Assembly: GCA_029934675.1 (NCBI GenBank)
Contig: JAOZLT010000098.1
Span: 1 to 5,732, forward strand
Direction of reading: 5' to 3'
Origin: Candidatus Altimarinota bacterium
GTDB lineage: Bacteria > Patescibacteriota > Gracilibacteria > UM-FILTER-43-11
Length of the DNA stretch: 5,732 bases
Shown: in pieces, positions 1 to 5,732 of the stretch
Layout: every line of letters begins with the position of its first letter
Position numbering within the stretch: the stretch's first letter is position 1
The notes under the pieces: generated by a model
What the model was told of the DNA's origin: nothing
Databases searched by the model: none
The model's input: only the letters and a program-made list of their open reading frames with translations
Made by a program: the position numbers and the translations under genes

Positions 1-84
1 AGTCGGAGAATTCTAATTGATTAAAATTAATTCAAGGAAAAAAACTCCTGACCCGGAATATTTTGAATTTTAACTGAAACACAT

Positions 85-112
85 TTGACTTTTTTAAAAA
101 TAAGAATATAAT
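85..112 (+). promoter_or_regulatory. Sigma-70-type promoter of the toxin-antitoxin operon
   Basis: A -35 box TTGACT (85-90, one mismatch to TTGACA) and a perfect -10 box TATAAT (107-112) are separated by 16 bp. Transcription would start near 119, leaving a leader of about 19 nt before the antitoxin ATG at 138. The spacer holds a 10-bp palindrome of five T and five A (91-100). Operators of autoregulated toxin-antitoxin operons often overlap the promoter, so this could be a binding site for the antitoxin, but A/T tracts are common here and that is only inference. No strong Shine-Dalgarno sequence precedes the ATG. Confidence 0.72.
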
Positions 113-137
113 AAAATAAGAAAGTAAGTAAATAAGT

Positions 138-368
138 ATGAATAAAATATTAACTGCTACATCCCGTGGGCAAATCACACTTCCAAAAAACTGGAGAGAT
201 AAATTTGATACCCGTTTTTTTGAAATCGAAATTGAGGATGACCAGATTTCAATCAAACCTCTAAAGAAACGAAAAGATTTGGAAGGTGAACTTGAGGAGA
301 CTTGGGAGGAATATAAAAAAGGAAATTTTATTACTCATGAGGATTTAGTAAAGAAATATGGTTTATAG
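138..368 (+). CDS. AbrB/MazE (SpoVT-AbrB fold) type II antitoxin
   Basis: This is a 76-residue protein predicted to be the DNA-binding antitoxin of a type II toxin-antitoxin pair. Residues 3-44 match the swapped-hairpin AbrB/MazE domain: the segment TATSRGQITLPKNWRDKF (residues 6-23) carries the typical S-x-(R/K)-G-Q-(I/V)-T-(L/I)-P-K signature of the DNA-contacting loop. The charged tail, residues 45-76 (KKRKDLEGELEETWEEYKKG and onward), is likely the flexible part that wraps the toxin. By family knowledge it should neutralise the toxin and, as a dimer, repress its own promoter. The ATG at 138 is the first start after a near-consensus promoter and gives a full-length domain. The stop codon overlaps the toxin start by 11 bp, indicating translational coupling and a bicistronic operon. 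The fold is clear; the exact subfamily (MazE, VapB or another) is not decided by sequence alone. Confidence 0.88.
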   Translation: MNKILTATSRGQITLPKNWRDKFDTRFFEIEIEDDQISIKPLKKRKDLEGELEETWEEYKKGNFITHEDLVKKYGL

Positions 369-627
369 ATTGGTTTATTCTAATGTGGCACAGCGAAATT
401 TGGAGAATCTGTCCAAAAAAGAGGCAGTGCGTATTTTTAAAAAACTTTCAGTATTTATACATAGTCCTCATCCGTTAAAATTTGCACGCAAGCTAAAAGG
501 GCTTAAGATACCTCATTATCGTTACAGGATAGGGGATTATCGAGCCATCTTCCGATTGAACCCACAAACAAAACAATTGGTTATTCTAGTTGTATTAAAA
601 ATCGTTCACAGGAAGGACGCATATTAA
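358..627 (+). CDS. RelE/ParE-family toxin (probable mRNA interferase)
   Basis: This is an 89-residue basic protein with the length and pattern of the RelE/ParE toxin superfamily. The N-terminus MVYRLVYSNVAQRNLENL (residues 1-18) fits the first strand and start of the helical hairpin, residues 20-36 the second helix, and the core motif YRYRIGDYRAIFRL (54-67) is the typical basic beta-sheet motif. The C-terminal VLKIVHRKDAY (79-89) matches the strand ending in a basic residue and a final Tyr. By comparison with E. coli RelE, Arg85 and Tyr89 are candidate catalytic residues, with Lys45, Lys47, Arg55 and Arg57 lining the RNA groove. This favours ribosome-dependent mRNA cleavage over the gyrase-poisoning ParE activity, but that is inference. 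The ATG at 358 overlaps the antitoxin's last codons. The nearest purine-rich motif, GAGG at 339-342, lies rather far upstream, so translation probably depends on coupling to the antitoxin. Confidence 0.88.
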   Translation: MVYRLVYSNVAQRNLENLSKKEAVRIFKKLSVFIHSPHPLKFARKLKGLKIPHYRYRIGDYRAIFRLNPQTKQLVILVVLKIVHRKDAY

Positions 628-676
628 AAGTAAATTGTAAATTTGTAAGGTGGTGTAAATGCTAATAATTTATTAT

Positions 677-682
677 AAGGAG
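677..682 (+). promoter_or_regulatory. Shine-Dalgarno site AAGGAG without a partner start codon
   Basis: AAGGAG is the best ribosome-binding sequence on the + strand of the window. No ATG, GTG or TTG lies in the next 5-15 nt in any frame; the following bases are TTAAAGACTTAATAAAAATA. It sits just upstream of a lipoprotein-like frame, so it is probably the original ribosome-binding site of that gene, whose start codon has been lost or is non-canonical (ATA at 694-696 is the nearest candidate). Confidence 0.55.
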
Positions 683-697
683 TTAAAGACTTAATAA

Positions 698-1036
698 AAA
701 TATTTATTTCTGTTAACTGGAATATTACTTCTCTCTTGTACATTTTTGCTTGGTTGCACAAGTGAAACAAACTCCGTTAAAACAGATTTCATCGCAATAA
801 ATGCTGTAGAAAACTGCACTGAAGAAAAACCAGATATTATGTATACCGAAACAACACTTGATGTACTTAAAATGGATACTTCTTCAGGAGCTGGAATGAA
901 ACCAATAAATATGAAAATTATTTGCAACTTTATTTACCTAATCAGTTGTAGTGATATTAAAAGGGATGTTCTGTTGGAAATAACAAACAAGAATGGAATA
1001 AGATATGACTGTAAAACTGTTGGTAAATTAGACTAA
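698..1036 (+). CDS. Putative small secreted lipoprotein, start codon missing or non-canonical
   Basis: From 698 the frame reads KYLFLLTGILLLSCTFLLGC, a hydrophobic signal sequence ending in a lipobox LLGC with the acceptor Cys at 755-757. About 93 residues follow (CTSETNSVKTDFIAINAVEN and onward) up to TAA at 1034-1036. The pattern fits export and lipidation through signal peptidase II. The mature part has four further Cys residues and a Thr/Asp/Ile-rich composition suggesting a small beta-rich domain; I recognise no family. The start is the problem. The frame is closed by two adjacent stops, TAATAA (692-697), and the first in-frame standard start, TTG at 746, lies inside the signal sequence and would destroy it. 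An AAGGAG sits at 677-682. The gene may have lost its start (a pseudogene), use ATA at 694 with a +1 shift in the A run, or reflect an assembly indel. It lies 70 bp downstream of the toxin and may share its transcript. Confidence 0.45.
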   Translation, partial: KYLFLLTGILLLSCTFLLGCTSETNSVKTDFIAINAVENCTEEKPDIMYTETTLDVLKMDTSSGAGMKPINMKIICNFIYLISCSDIKRDVLLEITNKNGIRYDCKTVGKLD

Positions 1037-1172
1037 CGGAAAAAGAATAATTTTATTTTTAACGCTCGTTCATCCAAATTGCACAGTGTTGAGTTGTTAT
1101 CGATCTAAAATATAACGCCATGTAATTTCTTATAGCCCGAAACGGTGCGGGATGAATTTAGTTTTTGACCTT
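1037..1172. other. Gap between convergent transcription units, weak hairpin only
   Basis: This stretch lies between the lipoprotein-like frame (+) and the RND gene (-), so terminators for both would be expected. The only candidate is a 4-bp stem CCCG (1136-1139) / CGGG (1148-1151) with an 8-nt loop, followed on the + strand by a T-rich run (TTTAGTTTTT, 1157-1166). This is too weak to call a terminator with confidence. I see no other gene, repeat or RNA here. Confidence 0.35.
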
Positions 1173-4100
1173 TTAGTCGTCAGATTCCTTCACCACCTCC
1201 AATTCCTTTCCACTCTCCAGAGCATTATAAAATATCGGTACCATTACAAGCGTAAGAACGGTAGCAAAAATAATACCAAAGAAAATAGATAGCGCCAAAT
1301 CTATCCAAAAGCTTGATGCAAATGCGAGTGGTAAAACACCAGTTGCAGTTGTTATTGTTGTAAGGAAAATAGGTTGAAGGCGTTCTTTGCCTGATATTAC
1401 GATAGCATCCAGCTTTTTCATGCCTTGCCGTATGTTTGAATTTATACGGTCAATAAGCACAATTGCATCATTAACAACAATTCCCATCAAAGCTACAATT
1501 CCGATAAAACCTGGAAAAGAGAAACTTCTGTTAAGTGCATACATCCCAAAGAAAACTCCAATAAGAGCCAATGGTAGTGTAAATATAATTATAAATGGCT
1601 GTCTGAATGAATTGAACTGTAACACTAAGATAAATGCGATTAATACAAGTCCTATGTACATGGCGTTGAATAGTCCATTAAAAGATTCCTGCATTTCCTG
1701 AAATTCGCCACCAAAATCAAGTTCTATGTCGTTAGGAGTTTGGATGTTTTCGAGCCTAGCTTGAAGGTCTTGTCTAATTTCTTCAGCAATATGTCCTTTT
1801 TTTGCAAATGCTTTAACATTTATCACTTTTTCGGTATCTCTGTGTCTAATTGTGCTAATTGTAGGATTGAGACTTATATCAACTAATTCACTAAGTGGAA
1901 CCTGACCTACTGGGGTTGATACAAGAAGTCTCTTTATCTGATCAACATTTTTTGGGTTTAAATTACAAAGTGTTAGCTTATCTCGTTTTGACAGAAGTAT
2001 ATTTGTTTTATCTTTTTTACAATCATCTTCTCTAAAATCAAGCCTTACAACAATTGGAGTCTCATCACCTCCTTTTATTATTTTAATGTTATTACTGCCA
2101 TAAACAGCGGTTCTAAGCTCAGTAGCAAGCTGTACAACCGACATTTTGTAGAATTCCAATTGGTCACGTTTTACTTCAAAATGGAATTCTCCAGTTCCAT
2201 GTTGAACATCTACATCTACATCACGTGCTCCGTCGACTTGTTTTAGTTCATGTGAAATTATCATTGCAAAGTCTTCAAGCTTTTCAAGGTTATCTCCCAT
2301 AACTCGGACTTCTACATCAGCACCGGTAGGCGGACCTGTTTGAAGGTCACTTACCGTAATATCTGCACCAGTTACATGCGCGATTTTTTGCCTATACATC
2401 TCACTAATTTCAATAGCTTTATATTTTCTATTTTTCTTTTTAACAAGATTAACTGTAATACTCGCCTTATTAAAACTTGTGGTTCCACCAAGATTACCGA
2501 CTGCATGTTTTCCTCCAGTTATGGCTAATGCCGAACCACCCGCAATCGTAACAAAATTATCTACTTCCGGTAGCTCCAAAATATATTTTTCAAGTTTTTC
2601 AGTTACGGCAAAAGTATCTTCAAGCCGTGAACCAAGAGGTCCTTCAATTGAAATAGTAAAATAATCTCCATCCAACTTAGGGAACATTTGTACTTGCAAC
2701 ATGCCTGTAAAAGGCATCGAAATAGCAAATGCGGAAATAAGTACCATGGCAATTACCCATGATCGTCTCTTAAATTTAGAAGAAAGTATATTACGAATTT
2801 TGACCAAATACCATTTTCTAAGGGGTTCCATTAATTTATCCAGAAGAGGTCGTTTTACTTTTTTATGTTTATAATTTTTGAAAATGCGCGTAGCTACACT
2901 TGGCAGAAGGAATAAGGCAACAAACAATGAGGCGAATAATGTTACTGTTACAGTTCTGGGGATATGGGCCATATATTGCCCCATTATTCCAGGCATAAGA
3001 GCCATGGGGACAAAAGCGGATATTGTTGTGAATGTACTGGCAATAAGAGGAGCTTTATAAGTTTTTATTGCAAGAAAGGCAGAGTCGGTAGGATTTAGTT
3101 TTTTCAACTTTAAATTCTCATGTACACCTTCCATCATAATTATAGATGTGTCGACTATAAGACCGAGAGAAAGGATAAGTGAGAAAAGAACAAGAAAATT
3201 AAAAGTTTCTCCAGTAAGATATAAAGTAATAAAAGATATAAAGAATATAAAAGGTATACTTAGTGCAGTTACAATGGCTTCTTTAAAACCTAAAGCTAAA
3301 AATAGCAATAAGAAAATTAATATTACAACCTCGATACCATTAACTCCCAAGGTCTGAAGGTCTTCACGTATTATTGAGGAATTATCGCCAGTGGTAAGAA
3401 TCTCCATCGAAGGGGGCAATGAATCATGTTTGAATTTTTCAACAACGTTTTTTGCTTCATCAGTAATATCAATGATACTAGCCCCTGTTCTTTTAAATAC
3501 TTGAAGGTTAACTGAAGAGCGAAATTTTCCAGTTGAGCTTTCGTATATTTTTGTAATTGTATTTTTCTCACCAAAAACTTCTCTGACTTCAGCAATATCT
3601 TTTAAATAAATATTGCGCCCCAGTCGGTTTGCAATTGGTAAATCCATAAGCTCTTTCGCAGTTTTCAATTGGCCCTTCAAGGATGCTTGGTAATAAAAAT
3701 CCTTAATCAGTATGTTCCCCATGGGAAAGTCCACATGATTTGATTTAACCGCATTTACAACCTCTCCAAGGCTTAATTTAAGACCCTCAAGAGCCTTGAT
3801 GTCTATAAGTACCTGCATTTCTTTTTCCTCTATACCGGATAGATTTACTTTAGATACACCGGGTATACCTTCGATAGCATCTTTCAAATCTTCACCATAA
3901 CTTTTAAATTCACTTGGAGTAAGCTTGCCAAGCATTGAAAAGGTGATTATAGGAACGTCATTTGTGCGTATTTCAGTAGTTGTAGGGTCGGTAGCTTCAT
4001 CTGGCAAATCGGTTTTTGCATCAGCAACCTTATCACGAAGTTTTCGTATAGAATCAGTTACATCTGCCGAAGCTTCAAATTCAACGGATATGGAAGATAT

Positions 4101-4406
4101 TCCCTCACTGGAACTTGAGGTAATGACTTTAACGTCATCAAGTGTTTTTAGATTGGTTTCGAGTTTATCGGTAATAAGTTTTTCAACATCAGAAGGTGAA
4201 GCTCCTGGAAAGGCGGTGGTAACAAGCCCGAAAGGGATTTCTACTTCGGGATCAGATTCAAGTGGCATAGATGAAACACTAATAAAACCACCAAAAGCAA
4301 TCGCAGTAAGAGCTACTAGAGTAAGACGCCATTTTTTTACAAAAAAAGCCCAAACGGAGTTCTTTATGCTATCTATCTGGTGTTTTACAAACTTATTGTT
4401 TTGCAT
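1173..4406 (-). CDS. RND-family efflux transporter, inner-membrane permease (AcrB/SwrC-like)
   Basis: This complete 1077-residue protein has the normal length and architecture of the AcrB superfamily (HAE1-like): a proton-driven export pump that works as a trimer with a periplasmic adaptor. TM1 is about residues 27-46; the first porter loop is 47-350 (FPGASPSDVEKLI at 66-78 is the usual start motif); TM2-TM6 are about 355-508; TM7 about 549-568; the second porter loop 569-908; TM8-TM12 about 912-1060. TM4 carries GLIVDTSIIMMEG with a single Asp419 where AcrB has Asp407-Asp408. TM10 carries MGIVVNDAIVLID, with Asn979 in place of AcrB Lys940 and Asp980 next to it. TM11 starts RLQPIFLTTITT, with Gln1011 in place of Arg971. 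Residues 792-820 form an unusually long loop with Cys796 and Cys814. The ATG at 4406 gives a full N-terminus with a basic amphipathic stretch before TM1, but has no Shine-Dalgarno sequence. The adaptor gene lies upstream on the same strand. The substrate cannot be told. Confidence 0.95.
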   Translation of the reverse strand: MQNNKFVKHQIDSIKNSVWAFFVKKWRLTLVALTAIAFGGFISVSSMPLESDPEVEIPFGLVTTAFPGASPSDVEKLITDKLETNLKTLDDVKVITSSSSEGISSISVEFEASADVTDSIRKLRDKVADAKTDLPDEATDPTTTEIRTNDVPIITFSMLGKLTPSEFKSYGEDLKDAIEGIPGVSKVNLSGIEEKEMQVLIDIKALEGLKLSLGEVVNAVKSNHVDFPMGNILIKDFYYQASLKGQLKTAKELMDLPIANRLGRNIYLKDIAEVREVFGEKNTITKIYESSTGKFRSSVNLQVFKRTGASIIDITDEAKNVVEKFKHDSLPPSMEILTTGDNSSIIREDLQTLGVNGIEVVILIFLLLFLALGFKEAIVTALSIPFIFFISFITLYLTGETFNFLVLFSLILSLGLIVDTSIIMMEGVHENLKLKKLNPTDSAFLAIKTYKAPLIASTFTTISAFVPMALMPGIMGQYMAHIPRTVTVTLFASLFVALFLLPSVATRIFKNYKHKKVKRPLLDKLMEPLRKWYLVKIRNILSSKFKRRSWVIAMVLISAFAISMPFTGMLQVQMFPKLDGDYFTISIEGPLGSRLEDTFAVTEKLEKYILELPEVDNFVTIAGGSALAITGGKHAVGNLGGTTSFNKASITVNLVKKKNRKYKAIEISEMYRQKIAHVTGADITVSDLQTGPPTGADVEVRVMGDNLEKLEDFAMIISHELKQVDGARDVDVDVQHGTGEFHFEVKRDQLEFYKMSVVQLATELRTAVYGSNNIKIIKGGDETPIVVRLDFREDDCKKDKTNILLSKRDKLTLCNLNPKNVDQIKRLLVSTPVGQVPLSELVDISLNPTISTIRHRDTEKVINVKAFAKKGHIAEEIRQDLQARLENIQTPNDIELDFGGEFQEMQESFNGLFNAMYIGLVLIAFILVLQFNSFRQPFIIIFTLPLALIGVFFGMYALNRSFSFPGFIGIVALMGIVVNDAIVLIDRINSNIRQGMKKLDAIVISGKERLQPIFLTTITTATGVLPLAFASSFWIDLALSIFFGIIFATVLTLVMVPIFYNALESGKELEVVKESDD
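1947..2033 (-). other. Extended loop with two cysteines inside the RND second porter domain
   Basis: This stretch encodes residues about 792-820 of the RND transporter, between VRLD (787-790) and LLVSTPVG (827-834). In the RND proteins I know, these two motifs are joined by roughly 15-20 residues; here about 37 lie between them. The extra part is highly charged and holds the only two cysteines of the entire protein, Cys796 and Cys814, 18 residues apart. The loop faces outside the membrane, so a disulfide is possible. This rests on remembered family patterns, not on an alignment. Confidence 0.5.
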
Positions 4407-4423
4407 TTATTTGATTATGGAGC

Positions 4424-4679
4424 GTCGCTTCGTCCTACTTCGCATGAAGCTACGAAGGACTACGCTTTGTGGAGTTTACTTCGTTGTAGAATGTCGCTTC
4501 GCCCTACTTCGCATGAAGCTACGAAGGACTACGCTTTGTGGAGTTTACTTCGTTGTAGAATGTCGCTTCGCCCTACTTCGCATGAAGCTACGAAGGACTA
4601 CGCTTGGTGGAGCTTACTTTGTTGTGGAATGTCGCTTCGCCCTACTTCGCATGAAGCTACGAAGGACTACGCTTGGTGG
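4424..4679. repeat. 69-bp tandem repeat, 3.7 copies
   Basis: Copies begin at 4424, 4493, 4562 and 4631, each with GTCGCTTCG, a constant period of 69 bp. Copies 1 and 2 differ at one base (4433 T against C). Copy 3 differs from copy 2 at four bases, all in its last third. Copy 4 is partial (49 bp, 4631-4679) and identical to the same part of copy 3. Each unit has a core with CTTCG, a 10-nt loop and CGAAG, which can fold as a hairpin on either strand; an alternative stem CTTC-GCAT-GAAG shares part of it. The array looks richer in G+C than the flanking genes. The - strand is closed by stops in all three frames, so on the efflux transcript it is not translated. I recall similar CTTCGTAGCTTCATGCGAAG-type repeats in Patescibacteria genomes, but cannot verify this here. 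Confidence 0.93.
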
Positions 4680-4715
4680 TTTAATCCAGTTTATCAACCA
4701 CAATTTGCCCCACAA

Positions 4716-4757
4716 CCTGCCTGCCGTCTGTCTGCCGTTAGATATGGGTAGGCAAGG
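4716..4757 (-). repeat. Hairpin downstream of the adaptor gene
   Basis: TGCCTGCC (4718-4725) can pair with GGTAGGCA (4747-4754) through 8 pairs including one G-T, extended by CC/GG (4716-4717 and 4756-4757) past a one-base bulge, with a 21-nt loop. On the efflux transcript it forms just after the adaptor stop. There is no U run after it, so it is not a classical intrinsic terminator. It could slow RNA decay, attenuate read-through, or be part of the inserted block. Confidence 0.5.
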
Positions 4758-4768
4758 TCGCTCCACTA

Positions 4769-5732
4769 TTAATTACTCGGCAGTTTCGGTATTGGCTTAT
4801 TAGTCACTTTAACCAAAACTCCTTCATTCTCAATTAGTCTTCCTCCTTCAGAAATAATTTCATTTCCCTCAGTTAGCCCAGTCAAAATTTCAACATAATC
4901 ACCAACAATCTCACCTGTAGTCACAACTGCTTTTTCAGTTTTATTTCCGTTTAACTTCCAGACAAAAATTTCATCAGGAAGAATATGAAGGGAAGGGAGT
5001 GGTACAAAGATTCTATTTCCGTTATAAACCTTTTTCCCAGTGATAAATGTAAGCTTTATAAGTTCTCCCGGATTGAGTTTTTCGCTCTCATGCTCTAACT
5101 CTACTTTGTATTTCTTCGTGATTGGATCAGCGCTTGGTGAGATAGAAGTAATTGCCGATATTTCTCCATTTTTATTTATTATAGCCACATCTCCTATCTC
5201 TACTTTCTTAATATCTGAAGATGAAAGATAGGTGACAAGCTTTAATTTAGAGTCATCTTCTACGGTTATTAATATAGTCCCAGGATTTACTTCTGAACCC
5301 TCTTTGACGTTGATTTCTGATATTTTACCAGTAAAAGGCGCAGTAATATTTAGCTTATTTTGAGCGATTCGTGCTTGATCATAATTTCCATATGCACTAT
5401 CTACGGATGTTTTTGCACTTATCTGACTTAAATTTGCAGTTTGTTTAGCATTCTCAAATGCGTTCTGAGCTGATTTTAATGCCTTTCTGGCATTATCCTC
5501 GTTAAAATTTAGCTGAGCGATAGTAGCGTTATAGCTAGCTTTTGCACTATTGACTGTTTGAGAGCTACCATTTACATCTTGTTTAGCAGTAGCGACAGCG
5601 TTATTTACAGTTTGTAAAGCACTTATTTTTGAGTGAATAATACTAAGCTGGGCGGTAATTGAATTAGTGTCGGTAGTAAGAGCTGTTTGAGAATATGTAC
5701 TACCGGTAATACTATTATTCAAAACGGAAAGT
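4769..5732 (-). CDS. RND efflux periplasmic adaptor (membrane fusion protein), 5' end cut by window edge
   Basis: The frame is open to the last base of the window, reading L-S-V before the first possible start (TTG at 5720-5722), so the true start lies outside and the visible 320 or so codons are the C-terminal part. Numbering from that TTG, residues about 1-122 are an Ala/Ser/Asn/Gln-rich helical stretch, part of the coiled-coil hairpin. Residues 124-156 (NKLNITAPFTGKISEINVKE and onward) are the second half of the lipoyl/barrel-sandwich domain with its typical APFTG-x-I motif. Residues 158-228 form the beta-barrel (ending LNPGELIKLTF) and 233-305 the membrane-proximal domain (VPLPSL, GLTEGNEIISEGG). 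The missing N-terminus should hold a signal or membrane anchor and the first lipoyl half. It is the upstream gene of the operon with the RND permease and would couple it to export across the envelope. The stop is TAA at 4769-4771. Confidence 0.92.
   Translation of the reverse strand, partial: LSVLNNSITGSTYSQTALTTDTNSITAQLSIIHSKISALQTVNNAVATAKQDVNGSSQTVNSAKASYNATIAQLNFNEDNARKALKSAQNAFENAKQTANLSQISAKTSVDSAYGNYDQARIAQNKLNITAPFTGKISEINVKEGSEVNPGTILITVEDDSKLKLVTYLSSSDIKKVEIGDVAIINKNGEISAITSISPSADPITKKYKVELEHESEKLNPGELIKLTFITGKKVYNGNRIFVPLPSLHILPDEIFVWKLNGNKTEKAVVTTGEIVGDYVEILTGLTEGNEIISEGGRLIENEGVLVKVTNKPIPKLPSN

Larger units (their letters stand above)
4418..4765. mobile_element. Possible non-coding insertion cassette bounded by 7-bp inverted repeats
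   Basis: The block starts with TGGAGCG (4418-4424) and ends with its exact inverse CGCTCCA (4759-4765). Inside are the 69-bp tandem repeats and a separate hairpin; there is no transposase and no credible gene. It fills the adaptor-transporter gap almost completely, leaving 3 bp beside the adaptor stop and 11 bp beside the RND ATG. Excision would leave 14 bp between the genes. A TAAT occurs on both sides (4768-4771 and 4414-4417, read on the - strand) but is separated by 2 bp from one end, so a target-site duplication is not established. A 7-bp inverted repeat could be chance; the operon spacing argument is stronger. It could equally be a locally grown repeat rather than a transposed unit. Confidence 0.4.

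Noticed and set aside
32..256. 74-codon - strand frame over the toxin-antitoxin promoter
   Set aside because: It covers the promoter and first half of a convincing AbrB-fold gene on the other strand and has low-complexity hydrophobic sequence typical of AT-rich shadow frames.
691..927. 78-codon - strand frame opposite the lipoprotein-like gene
   Set aside because: The + strand frame has a lipobox and a nearby Shine-Dalgarno sequence, while this one has no recognisable features.
1069..1122. Possible integron-type recombination site suggested by TAACGC and TAACGCC motifs
   Set aside because: The matching inverse core motifs and the required imperfect palindrome between them are not present, and there is no integrase or cassette array.
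4424..4679. CRISPR array
   Set aside because: The whole 69-bp unit, including the part that would be the spacer, is repeated almost unchanged, so there are no unique spacers and no cas gene.
4716..4757. Intrinsic terminator after the adaptor gene
   Set aside because: The stem is acceptable but there is no U run on the transcript strand, and termination here would silence the downstream RND gene.
4414..4771. TAAT target-site duplication flanking the repeat block
   Set aside because: One copy is separated from the inverted repeat end by 2 bp and the motif is very common in this AT-rich DNA, so it does not demonstrate transposition.
3925..4803. 292-codon + strand reading frame
   Set aside because: It lies antisense to the start of the RND gene and runs on through the 69-bp array. 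Its length comes from the repeat period being a multiple of 3, and its sequence has no recognisable domain.

Overview
The window is AT-rich bacterial DNA that reads well in the standard genetic code. Every gene stops at TAA or TAG. The 1077-codon transporter gene is unbroken and encodes glycine with GGN, which argues against the TGA=Gly code of Gracilibacteria/SR1. The small genes, the tight toxin-antitoxin pair and a CTTCG/CGAAG-rich tandem repeat resemble what I recall from Patescibacteria (Candidate Phyla Radiation) genomes. That assignment is from memory and only a guess.

Layout. From 1 to about 630 on the + strand there is a near-consensus sigma-70 promoter (85-112), then a two-gene type II toxin-antitoxin operon: an AbrB/MazE-fold antitoxin (138-368) overlapping a RelE/ParE-family toxin (358-627). 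From about 660 to 1036, also on +, lies a small lipoprotein-like reading frame. It has a clear lipobox and a good Shine-Dalgarno sequence but no usable start codon, so it looks start-less or decayed. Positions 1037-1172 are a gene-free gap between convergent transcription units.

The rest reads on the - strand and is an efflux operon. The upstream gene is a periplasmic adaptor (membrane fusion protein), cut by the right edge of the window (4769-5732). The downstream gene is a complete 12-TM RND transporter (1173-4406). The two products would work together: the RND subunit as the proton-driven inner-membrane pump, the adaptor as its extracytoplasmic coupling part. No outer-membrane channel gene is visible.

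The most interesting structure is the 362-bp gap between adaptor and transporter. It is filled almost exactly by a block (4418-4765) bounded by a 7-bp inverted repeat TGGAGCG/CGCTCCA. The block contains 3.7 copies of a 69-bp tandem repeat with internal hairpins, followed by a separate hairpin. Removing it would bring the adaptor stop and the RND start to 14 bp apart, a normal operon spacing, so the block looks like an insertion into a working operon. Because 69 is a multiple of 3, the repeat also creates long spurious + strand reading frames.
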